From a virus, in IMG/VR virus record IMGVR_UViG_3300044568_003707, positions 1 through 60,999 of that record: a stretch of DNA of 60,999 bases. One strand, 5' to 3'. Below the pieces are notes generated by a model. The model did not search any database. It was given only the letters and a program-made list of their open reading frames with translations, and was not told where the DNA came from. Positions 22,678 to 29,101 of the stretch are shown piece by piece. Position 1 is the first letter of the stretch. Every line of letters begins with the position of its first letter. Made by a program: the position numbers and the translations under genes.

Positions 22678-22842
22678 ATGAGTGAACTAGATCTACTAAG
22701 AATTCTTCCAAAAGAACAATTTACAGAATATAAAGGAAAATGTATACAGGTTCGTGATCTAATAAAGATACTTGAAAAACAGAATGAAAAAAATACTAAT
22801 AATGGGATTACCCGGCGCAGGAAAAACAACACTGGCAACTGA
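22678..22842 (+). CDS. small charged protein upstream of the P-loop kinase
   Basis: 54 aa, MSELDLLRILPKEQFTEYKG, with a Lys/Asn/Arg-rich tail. It overlaps the kinase gene by 59 bp in another frame. The start was chosen because it follows the promoter. The protein-like N-terminus suggests a real gene; the tail may simply be the price of the overlap. Function unknown. Confidence 0.5.
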   Translation: MSELDLLRILPKEQFTEYKGKCIQVRDLIKILEKQNEKNTNNGITRRRKNNTGN

Positions 22843-23209
22843 GTTAGCAAGTACATTAAATGCAGTTCATTTTAACGCTGACGAAATTCGTAAAGAAATC
22901 AATAAAGATTTGACGTTTAGTATACAAGATAGAATAGAACAAGCACGTCGTATGAAAGTGTTGTGTGATATTGTTGTTAGGTCTGGAAATTATGCTATAG
23001 CAGATTTTGTATGTCCAACAAAACAAGCACAAGATGTATTTATAACAGAAGATACATATGTTGTTTGGGTTGATAGAACAAAGGTTGGTAGATATGAAGA
23101 CACCAACAAACTGTTTCATCCTCCAGAGAATTTTGATATGATAGTCAATGAATATGGATCTCCAAAATTTTGGTCGCTATTGATTGCTGACGAACTGCAA
23201 GCACACTAA
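22784..23209 (+). CDS. P-loop kinase (adenylylsulfate kinase-like fold)
   Basis: 141 aa. Walker A GLPGAGKTTLA sits at the N-terminus. HFNADEIRKEIN provides the Asp/Arg typical of adenylylsulfate-kinase and polynucleotide-kinase-like P-loop enzymes; VVWVDRT lies downstream. Small kinases of this type phosphorylate nucleotides or RNA/DNA 5' ends. A 5'-OH RNA kinase role would suit the RNA-repair genes nearby, but the substrate cannot be read. The ATG at 22784 is preferred to the TTG at 22772. Confidence 0.75.
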   Translation: MKKILIMGLPGAGKTTLATELASTLNAVHFNADEIRKEINKDLTFSIQDRIEQARRMKVLCDIVVRSGNYAIADFVCPTKQAQDVFITEDTYVVWVDRTKVGRYEDTNKLFHPPENFDMIVNEYGSPKFWSLLIADELQAH

Positions 23210-23264
23210 TTGATATATATTATATCTTTTGGGCATATATATTATATGTATTTCTATATAATAT

Positions 23265-23921
23265 ATGGCAAAAAAGATCAAAGTTAAACCGACTGATATA
23301 ATAAATAGTCCTCTGTTTGCTGGAGTGCCGCCGAAATTTGTAAAAAAAGCGGCTACTTTTTGTGAAGTAAAAGAGTATAGTGCTGGTTCATTTATAATAA
23401 ATGAAGGTGAAAAAGGAGACTTTATGTTTATTATACTTGAAGGCGAAGTAAATGTGCTAAAAGGACCAAAGAAGATGAAATTAGCCACACTTGGCAAAGG
23501 TGTATTTTTGGGAGAAGGTGCATTGGTTAGTAGATCACCAAGAAATGCAAGTATTGTAGCAAATAGCAGTGTTAAACTTGCTGTATTTGATCAAAATGGA
23601 TTTGATAAATTATCTGTTATGCATCCATGTATTCCTGTAACAATGATGAATATACACAATGAGCGATGCAAAGACACAGTGCGTAAACTCAATATAGTAA
23701 AATCAAAAGAATTTATATTGATGGCAGCAGTTGGATTGGTGTTGCTTGTAAAAAATTCACATAGTATACTTCCAATGAATCTACATGATATTGCAGATCA
23801 AATTGCAAGCTATATTCCAGATCAAGTTATGGCATTGGGTGGTCCAGCAGCAGCAGCAATTGGATTGAAATTAAAACAAATGGAAATGGGTGACATTGTT
23901 TCTAAATTAGATAAGATTTGA
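23265..23921 (+). CDS. cyclic-nucleotide-binding protein
   Basis: 218 aa. The N-terminal cNMP-binding domain (about residues 15-125) has the beta-roll pattern SAGSFIINEGEKGDFMFIILEGEV (quoted in parts: GSFIINEGEKGD, FIILEGEV). The phosphate-binding cassette GEGALVSRSPRNAS has Glu84 and Arg93 in the usual ligand-contact positions. After a helical linker, a hydrophobic segment (ILMAAVGLVLLV, about 145-156) and an amphipathic C-terminus suggest membrane attachment. There is no helix-turn-helix, so it is not a CRP regulator. It is a candidate effector for cAMP made by the cyclase at 6008. Confidence 0.85.
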   Translation: MAKKIKVKPTDIINSPLFAGVPPKFVKKAATFCEVKEYSAGSFIINEGEKGDFMFIILEGEVNVLKGPKKMKLATLGKGVFLGEGALVSRSPRNASIVANSSVKLAVFDQNGFDKLSVMHPCIPVTMMNIHNERCKDTVRKLNIVKSKEFILMAAVGLVLLVKNSHSILPMNLHDIADQIASYIPDQVMALGGPAAAAIGLKLKQMEMGDIVSKLDKI

Positions 23922-23981
23922 TAGTTTGTAGTTGACCAGAACAATATAATGTGTATAGTTATGTTTGTTCTTTTGAAATAT

Positions 23982-24065
23982 GGTCGGGTGATGGAATGGC
24001 AGACATGAAAGTCTTAGAAGCTTTTGCCGCAAGGCGTATGGGTTCAAGTCCCTTCTCGACCACCA
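23982..24065 (+). tRNA. tRNA-Leu(UAG), class II
   Basis: Acceptor GGTCGGG/CTCGACC, anticodon stem AAAGT/GCTTT, loop CTTAGAA, variable arm GCC-GCAA-GGC, A73, CCA. Confidence 0.92.
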
Positions 24066-24124
24066 ATTTAAATACTTTTTTCTGGTAGTAAATTCTTTGA
24101 GGTTCGTCGCCTCATTTACTGGCT

Positions 24125-24239
24125 GATATACAATGACAAAATCGTGGTTATTATTGATTGAAATGAAACGACTTCCGACACGCGGGTCTGATATAATAGT
24201 TAGATTAGAGTCCTTGAGGTAATAACTTGATTGTATATC
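24125..24239 (+). ncRNA. 115-nt stem-closed structured RNA
   Basis: GATATACAAT/ATTGTATATC closing stem of 10 bp. No ORF. Preceded by a GAGG/CCTC hairpin at about 24099-24114. Confidence 0.45.
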
Positions 24240-24252
24240 AAAGGAGAGCATA

Positions 24253-24294
24253 ACTGCGGTGCCATAACTTGGGATGACCAACCCAACGCGCAGT
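24253..24294 (+). ncRNA. 42-nt hairpin element
   Basis: ACTGCG/CGCAGT outer stem and TTGGG/CCCAA inner stem. Confidence 0.4.
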
Positions 24295-24306
24295 CAGAAA
24301 AAAAAT

Positions 24307-24382
24307 AAGTGCTGACATTGGGGATGACTCACCTGCTGATGAACCAATGGCGCGGAGACGCAGGTCACTACCGCCAGCACTT
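24307..24382 (+). ncRNA. stem-closed RNA with H-type pseudoknot
   Basis: Outer stem AAGTGCTG (24307-24314) / CAGCACTT (24375-24382). Inside, CATTGG (24316-24321) pairs CCAATG (24344-24349). ACCTGC (24331-24336) pairs GCAGGT (24360-24365), which crosses the first helix. All three helices are perfect. Confidence 0.6.
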
Positions 24383-24390
24383 CACTTTAT

Positions 24391-24509
24391 GGCAGAGTGG
24401 CGCAATTGGCTGACGCGGTTGACTCTTTCCAGTTATTGTGAATAACGATGACTGGCAAAAATCAACTGTCTTAACGACACTGTGGGTTCGAACCCCACCT
24501 CTGCTACCA
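24391..24509 (+). tRNA. class II tRNA (Leu-like) with insertion in the anticodon loop
   Basis: Acceptor GGCAGAG/CTCTGCT, T-arm GTGGG/CCCAC with loop TTCGAAC, variable arm TGTC/GACA, A73 and CCA are all normal. The anticodon stem GTTGA/TCAAC encloses 38 nt instead of 7: an inserted CCAGT/ACTGG plus GTTATT/AATAAC hairpin. A73 and the variable arm suggest Leu, perhaps CAA or CUU-like after removal. 119 nt in total. Confidence 0.75.
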
Positions 24510-24512
24510 AAA

Positions 24513-25199
24513 ATGAATTACACCAATGAACAAATTTTTCTATATGGTTCTACAATTGGAACAAGTACTCTGAGAAAGAGAATTATACAGCATAAACTCA
24601 AAGAATATCAATGTGAGATATGTAAGATAGATGATTGGAACAACAATTCAATCAGTTTACAACTTGACCACAAAGATGGTGATAGAAAAAACAACATATT
24701 AGATAATCTTAGATGGCTCTGTCCAAATTGCCATTCCCAAACTCCAACATTTTGTTCAAAAAATATTAAAGTTAAACGTTTCTCGGATGAACAAATATTG
24801 GAAGAGTGTAAGAAACAAAAAAATATTAGGGGTGTTGTATTGGCGATTGGGTGTAATGTTCGTTTGTATGGTAGAATAAAAAGAATTGCGGATGAAAATG
24901 GAATAGCATTTGAACAACCATATGGTACAGGTAGAATTTCCAGAGAGAGAAAAGTTCCAATTGGATTTGATGCAAAAAACAAATCTAAAGAATGGAAAGC
25001 AAAGATTGGATATTCTAATAGAAGAACAACTTGGCCAACAAAAGAAGTATTGACAAATCTCGTTGATTCTGTTCCAATTGAAACCATCGGAAATCAATAT
25101 GGAGTATCTGGAAATGCTGTTAAAAAGTGGTGTAATTTCTACGAAATAGAAACCAAACCGTCTGGATACTGGCAGAAGAAAAAATTTGGAAAAATTTAA
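24513..25199 (+). CDS. HNH homing endonuclease with C-terminal HTH repeats
   Basis: 228 aa. The HNH core CEICKIDDWNNN, LDHKDGDRKNNILDNLR, CPNCHSQT is close to that of the 10407 gene. Two helix-turn-helix-like segments follow: FSDEQILEECKKQKNIRGV and IETIGNQYGVSGNAVKKW. The ATG at 24513 is 3 bp after the tRNA CCA; longer frames would run into the tRNA. It probably homes into or beside tRNA genes. Confidence 0.88.
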   Translation: MNYTNEQIFLYGSTIGTSTLRKRIIQHKLKEYQCEICKIDDWNNNSISLQLDHKDGDRKNNILDNLRWLCPNCHSQTPTFCSKNIKVKRFSDEQILEECKKQKNIRGVVLAIGCNVRLYGRIKRIADENGIAFEQPYGTGRISRERKVPIGFDAKNKSKEWKAKIGYSNRRTTWPTKEVLTNLVDSVPIETIGNQYGVSGNAVKKWCNFYEIETKPSGYWQKKKFGKI

Positions 25200-25212
25200 T
25201 TATAATAATTCA

Positions 25213-25389
25213 ATGAAAACTAAACTACCAAAACAAATCATTCGTATTGATGACGGTGAAGTATTTTCATTGAATGAAAATGGAACATATTCGCTTGAAA
25301 TGATGAAACAAAAATTCCCCAATCATTTGTACAATGAATACACATATGAAGTTTTGATGGAAAATTTCAAAGGATGCTTTAGACACTAA
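25213..25389 (+). CDS. hypothetical small protein
   Basis: 58 aa (MKTKLPKQIIRIDDGEVFSL, ending FKGCFRH). Soluble, mixed alpha/beta appearance. It sits in a run of very small genes between tRNAs, each preceded by a TTTTATG or AATATG-type start without a clear Shine-Dalgarno. Function unknown. Confidence 0.55.
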   Translation: MKTKLPKQIIRIDDGEVFSLNENGTYSLEMMKQKFPNHLYNEYTYEVLMENFKGCFRH

Positions 25390-25396
25390 TAATTTT

Positions 25397-25570
25397 ATGG
25401 ATATTCAAAACACAACAAACTATGATGCTGGAAAAATTGCAAAGCGTGAAGCAATGCGTAAAGAATTAAAACGTATGAAGATGCAACATATGATTGAACT
25501 AAATCAAACTATCGGTGAAAAAGCTGATGTTGTTGCAAAAAGATGGATTGCTGAGTTGAAACAAAAATAA
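25397..25570 (+). CDS. hypothetical small helical protein
   Basis: 57 aa, MDIQNTTNYDAGKIAKREAM then a Lys/Met-rich helix and a VVAKRWIAELKQK end. It starts 8 bp after the previous stop and ends 10 bp before tRNA-Leu(UAA). Probably a real small gene from codon regularity and spacing. Function unknown. Confidence 0.5.
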   Translation: MDIQNTTNYDAGKIAKREAMRKELKRMKMQHMIELNQTIGEKADVVAKRWIAELKQK

Positions 25571-25580
25571 TTTTAGATAT

Positions 25581-25666
25581 GGGCATATGGCGTAATGGTA
25601 GCCGCAGCAGACTTAAAATCTGTTTCTCGTAAGAGAGTATCGGTTCGAGTCCGATTATGCCCACCA
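25581..25666 (+). tRNA. tRNA-Leu(UAA)
   Basis: Acceptor GGGCATA/TATGCCC, anticodon stem GCAGA/TCTGT, loop CTTAAAA, class II variable arm (CTC/GAG), A73, CCA. Confidence 0.95.
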
Positions 25667-25675
25667 ATTTATAAT

Positions 25676-25873
25676 ATGAAAACTTTAAAAGTTAAGAAAA
25701 AAGAATTTAAAAAAGCACTCAATGAATTGTGCCATAAACATAACGTCATTATTGATGACTCATTTACTATTGTATATACACGAAAAAAATATTGGGACGT
25801 TTCTCGCGTTGAAGTAAATACTCATCCATATAAAAGTGTATCGGATGTTGGAATGAAACTTTTACATAAATAA
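25676..25873 (+). CDS. hypothetical small basic protein
   Basis: 65 aa, MKTLKVKKKEFKKALNELCH at the start and VSDVGMKLLHK at the end. Basic, soluble. Starts 9 bp after tRNA-Leu. No family recognised. Confidence 0.55.
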   Translation: MKTLKVKKKEFKKALNELCHKHNVIIDDSFTIVYTRKKYWDVSRVEVNTHPYKSVSDVGMKLLHK

Positions 25874-25881
25874 TTTATAAT

Positions 25882-26046
25882 ATGAAAACATTATGGAGAA
25901 TATGGGCAAAAGCCCTTGGTGAAAAAGCAAGTGAAAATGACTGCGAAGCAGATCGTGTTGCATTTATTCGCACACTTATTGTGCTTTGTTATGTTATAAC
26001 AAACATATTCATTGTTGCAGGAGTAATAAAGCATTGGCATGACTAA
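25882..26046 (+). CDS. small single-pass membrane protein, T4-like phage type
   Basis: 54 aa. MKTLWRIWAKALGEKASEND leads to a transmembrane segment (FIRTLIVLCYVITNIFIVAGVI in parts: LIVLCYVITNIFIVAG). Similar short proteins with a RIWAKALGEK start occur, as I recall, in cyanophages and other aquatic T4-like phages; role unknown. The stop overlaps the next start. It supports a T4-like affiliation. Confidence 0.65.
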   Translation: MKTLWRIWAKALGEKASENDCEADRVAFIRTLIVLCYVITNIFIVAGVIKHWHD

Positions 26047-26491
26047 AGAGATTTATATTGAAAGCGGCAATCATTGGATAAATGCTCCATATCCATTGAA
26101 GCCAAATGATACTGAAGTAAAAATGTATCAACAACATCTATTGACCGGCACTACATTGTTACTAGGTTCTACAGTTCCTTTATTACCTTTGTGTGATGAA
26201 GCAATTGACTTGACTCCAAGAATACAAGATCCAAAAATAATCAAGGGAGATTGGAATAACATAGAAAAATTTTATGATAATATTATTGGCGACGGAGTTC
26301 TAAATTTAGAAGGAGAAAAGATGATTGAAAATCTTCGTCCCAAGTGTCATAGATTTATAAGCAGAGTATTTTCCAGAAAATTCTCATATATGAAATACGC
26401 TACATTTTTTTATAAAGATTTTCATAACGCAACAAAAATAGCAGAAATAAATGAATCATGTCCGATTTTCATCTGGAAGTTTACAAACTAG
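26039..26491 (+). CDS. methyltransferase-like protein
   Basis: 150 aa. A Rossmann-type stretch is visible: LLTGTTLLLGSTVPLLPLCD (glycine loop), AIDLTPRI, IIKGDWNN and FYDNIIGDGVLNL. This matches the order of SAM-binding motifs I, II and IV in small methyltransferases, though shorter than usual. The ATG overlaps the previous gene by 8 bp and the next start lies inside its end. The pairing with an AMP-ligase-like gene suggests they act on the same small molecule. Substrate unknown. Confidence 0.5.
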   Translation: MTKEIYIESGNHWINAPYPLKPNDTEVKMYQQHLLTGTTLLLGSTVPLLPLCDEAIDLTPRIQDPKIIKGDWNNIEKFYDNIIGDGVLNLEGEKMIENLRPKCHRFISRVFSRKFSYMKYATFFYKDFHNATKIAEINESCPIFIWKFTN

Positions 26492-27477
26492 TCAAGGCGT
26501 TGGAAGAAAACCAATATACACAACGCGATGTATCATTATTGATACCAAATCTTGATATATTGACAAGAGCGGAGTTGCAGAAAATACCTATAGACAAATC
26601 CAAACCATTTTCATCCACCAGTGGAGCAACTGGTCAACCAGTATTTGTTCAAAAGTATATGGCTCAAAATATTTGGTATTGGGCAACCAATATGCGTGAA
26701 CTAATTTGGAGAAAATGGGATACATCATTGAATTTGGCGGTAATCAACGCACCAGTTTCAGAAGAAAAAATAATACCTTGGCCGACAAATCCGTATTTAT
26801 TTACAAAAGGAGTTGGTAAGTGTTATATGCATCCAACACGAGGAGATTTGCAAGGTTGGCTATATAGAATTCAGCCAGATTATTTACACACATATCCATC
26901 TATCATCGCCACACTTGATACATCTAAACTAAAAGATGTAAAATCAACAAGTGAAAGAGGCGGAACCAATTATAGTTCAGAAGAAGTTGGTACAATTGGA
27001 TTAGAATGCCCAGACAATCCAGATGTATATCATATCATGGAGAACATTGTTATAGAAATCGTAGATGACAATGACATCCTCGTTACAGACCTCACACATC
27101 CATATATCAAGCGATACAAAATTGGAGATAAAGGAGAGTTTGATACTTGCAGCTGTGGAAGAAAATTACAAACCATCAATCGTAATGTTCTTGGTAGAAT
27201 TCGTAATATGATAAAGTATCAGGATGGCACAACTGCGTGGCCATTGTTTGGTAGCAATACCATAAGAAATGCATGTGATACAATAAAAAGATTTCAATGT
27301 GTGCAAGAGTCATACTCAGACATCACGCTGAAGATTCAAGGAACTATACCAGAAGATAAAATTGAAGATGTAAAGAAATTGGTATTGAAAAGACTCAATC
27401 ATCCATTCAATTTAAAGATAGAGTTTGTAGAATCTTTTCCAGAAGGAAAATTTGAAGAGTTTGTTTGTAAGATATAA
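26458..27477 (+). CDS. PaaK/CapK-like adenylate-forming enzyme
   Basis: 339 aa. The ATP-binding loop SSTSGATGQPV matches the phenylacetate-CoA ligase (PaaK) and CapK families. The later blocks YSSEEVGTIGLECPDNPDVYH, TDLTHPYIKRYKIGDKGEF, CSCGRKLQTI and GRIRNMI (quoted separately) follow the same family order; the CSCGR pair suggests a metal site. These enzymes adenylate carboxylates, sometimes for CoA thioesters or capsule assembly. It overlaps the methyltransferase-like gene by 34 bp. The natural substrate is unknown; a phage copy is unusual. Confidence 0.75.
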   Translation: MSDFHLEVYKLVKALEENQYTQRDVSLLIPNLDILTRAELQKIPIDKSKPFSSTSGATGQPVFVQKYMAQNIWYWATNMRELIWRKWDTSLNLAVINAPVSEEKIIPWPTNPYLFTKGVGKCYMHPTRGDLQGWLYRIQPDYLHTYPSIIATLDTSKLKDVKSTSERGGTNYSSEEVGTIGLECPDNPDVYHIMENIVIEIVDDNDILVTDLTHPYIKRYKIGDKGEFDTCSCGRKLQTINRNVLGRIRNMIKYQDGTTAWPLFGSNTIRNACDTIKRFQCVQESYSDITLKIQGTIPEDKIEDVKKLVLKRLNHPFNLKIEFVESFPEGKFEEFVCKI

Positions 27478-27479
27478 AT

Positions 27480-27556
27480 GCATCTGTCGGCAATTGGATA
27501 GTCAACGTGGTTTCTACCCACATTTAGTGTCAGTTCGAATCTGACCAGATGCACCA
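27480..27556 (+). tRNA. tRNA-Arg(UCU)
   Basis: Acceptor GCATCTG/CAGATGC, anticodon stem CGTGG/CCACA, loop TTTCTAC, T-loop TTCGAAT, A73, CCA. Last tRNA of the region. Confidence 0.93.
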
Positions 27557-27606
27557 TTCTTCAACTTTATAAAAACATTATATAATAAGTATTTAATAAC
27601 AAACAC

Positions 27607-27635
27607 TTGACTTTTTATAAAAACTGGTTCATAGT
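27607..27635 (+). promoter_or_regulatory. sigma70-like promoter
   Basis: TTGACT 27607-27612, 17 bp, CATAGT 27630-27635; drives a short transcript ending at the terminator at 27797-27824. Confidence 0.75.
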
Positions 27636-27705
27636 TATGGTTGTTGGGGTTAGAATAGTCATATAACCTACGGGTCTGTGACTTTTATATGAAAGGATAC
27701 ATACT

Positions 27706-27780
27706 ATGCTCATTGCTATAGCATGTTACGCTGTTCTTGGCTTAATTGTCATTGCGGACAGCGATTATAACAGACAGTAA
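27706..27780 (+). CDS. 24-aa hydrophobic peptide
   Basis: MLIAIACYAVLGLIVIADSD followed by YNRQ: one membrane helix with a polar tail. It is preceded by AAAGGA at good Shine-Dalgarno distance and a leader of about 64 nt. It sits alone between a strong promoter and a strong terminator, which argues for a real product. Possible roles are a small membrane regulator or lysis-accessory peptide; no family recognised. Confidence 0.55.
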   Translation: MLIAIACYAVLGLIVIADSDYNRQ

Positions 27781-27796
27781 AACAGAAAATCATAAA

Positions 27797-27824
27797 GAGG
27801 GTGGAATTTCCACCCTCTTTTTTT
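27797..27824 (+). terminator. rho-independent terminator
   Basis: GAGGGTGG/CCACCCTC with a 5-nt loop and T7. Confidence 0.92.
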
Positions 27825-27844
27825 GTGCTCGTATATTTATAAGT

Positions 27845-28699
27845 GTGATCAAACTGAAAGACATATTAGCAGAAGCCAAACTATACTCTTATTCTATAAA
27901 AGAAGTATTAGACAAGTTTCTACAGTTTGATGGAAAAACAATGATACTGTTTGATACAGAAACAGTTGGTTTGGAGCCAAATACTTCATATATTCAACTT
28001 ACACATATTGCTGCAATTGCATATGAAGGTTCTTCACTAAAAGAAATTGGAGAGTTTTCCAAAAAGGTAAATATTGGTTCCGCTTTGAACAATGCACTGA
28101 ATGATCCAAATAGTACAGAAGCAAAGCAGTTGGATAAAGAAATGAATAGAAGATTGAAAAAATATGGCAAGCCAGACTTGCATCCAAGAGATGCACTAAA
28201 AATGACTGGTTATGAAAATCCAAATGCAGAAAAGTTGGATGAAAAAGAAGCATTGATTCAATTTGAAAAATTTTTGAGTCAATTTGAAAATGTTGTGATA
28301 CTTGCTCACAATGCTACATTTGATATGAAATTTATTGAGGCTCGTAGAAAGTTAAATGGATTGCCGCCAACAAAAAGATATCCAGTATTAGACACAGTAA
28401 ACATATCACGATTTTTCTTTATACCAGCAATGCAAGCACTTGAAACAATACCAGAAGTTAAAACTATATTGGATGGTTTGCTTGCCAAGACAAAATATAA
28501 AAGTTATAGTTCAAGTCTTGGAAAACTTGGTGCGGTGTTGGGAGTTAAAGTTGATGGTTGGCACGATGCTAAAGAAGATGTAAAAATGCTTATGCAAGTG
28601 CTTCAAAAAATGATTGAATTTCTGAAAGCAAACTCAACAACAGATATTAAAAAATATATAGCACCAGCAGCAAAAAGATTTCGTAAATCAAAATTCTAA
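27845..28699 (+). CDS. DEDDh 3'-5' exonuclease
   Basis: 284 aa from a GTG start placed after the terminator. An in-frame upstream start at 27746 would read through the terminator hairpin. Exo motif I is FDTETVGLE, Exo II LAHNATFDMKF, and Exo III is GWHDAKEDVKML with the His of the DEDDh type. The region between motifs I and II is longer than in DnaQ and Lys/Glu-rich. It likely trims DNA or RNA 3' ends, as a proofreading or repair exonuclease. Confidence 0.85.
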   Translation: MIKLKDILAEAKLYSYSIKEVLDKFLQFDGKTMILFDTETVGLEPNTSYIQLTHIAAIAYEGSSLKEIGEFSKKVNIGSALNNALNDPNSTEAKQLDKEMNRRLKKYGKPDLHPRDALKMTGYENPNAEKLDEKEALIQFEKFLSQFENVVILAHNATFDMKFIEARRKLNGLPPTKRYPVLDTVNISRFFFIPAMQALETIPEVKTILDGLLAKTKYKSYSSSLGKLGAVLGVKVDGWHDAKEDVKMLMQVLQKMIEFLKANSTTDIKKYIAPAAKRFRKSKF

Positions 28700-28710
28700 A
28701 TATAAATATT

Positions 28711-29049
28711 ATGGCTAATAACAATACATACACATGGCAGTTTCCAGCATTGGAAGTAACAAAACAACAAGGCGATTATACAGACGTAGTTTACACTATT
28801 CACTGGCGTCTAAACGGGGCAGATCAAACATCATCACATTCTATAGAATTATATGGCGTGCAATCTGTTGCGCCATATAGTCCAGATAGTGGTTCTTTTA
28901 TAGCATATAATCAACTGACCAAAGAAACCGTCATCGGTTGGGTTATTGGTGCAATGGGTGAAAGATATGGTCAACTAACATCCAGCATTGATACATCAAT
29001 AGATGTAATGATAAATCCAACGACACAACAACTGGCTCCACCTTGGTAA
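28711..29049 (+). CDS. small phage protein, possible virion component
   Basis: 112 aa, beta-rich (YTWQFPALEV, then DVVYTIHWRLNGADQT and TKETVIGWVIGAMGERYG). It resembles small proteins of aquatic T4-like phages (DUF7936-like pattern of TIHW and a late WV motif), held with moderate confidence. Followed by a bidirectional terminator. Function unknown. Confidence 0.6.
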   Translation: MANNNTYTWQFPALEVTKQQGDYTDVVYTIHWRLNGADQTSSHSIELYGVQSVAPYSPDSGSFIAYNQLTKETVIGWVIGAMGERYGQLTSSIDTSIDVMINPTTQQLAPPW

Positions 29050-29074
29050 TAACAACCAATTGATTTCAATAAAA

Positions 29075-29100
29075 AACCCACCAAAAGGTGGGTTTTGTTT
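29075..29100. terminator. bidirectional terminator
   Basis: AACCCACC-AAAA-GGTGGGTT with T-rich flank on the plus side and A-rich flank on the left; lies between convergent genes. The same stem-loop recurs at 31641-31660. Confidence 0.88.
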
Positions 29101-29101
29101 T

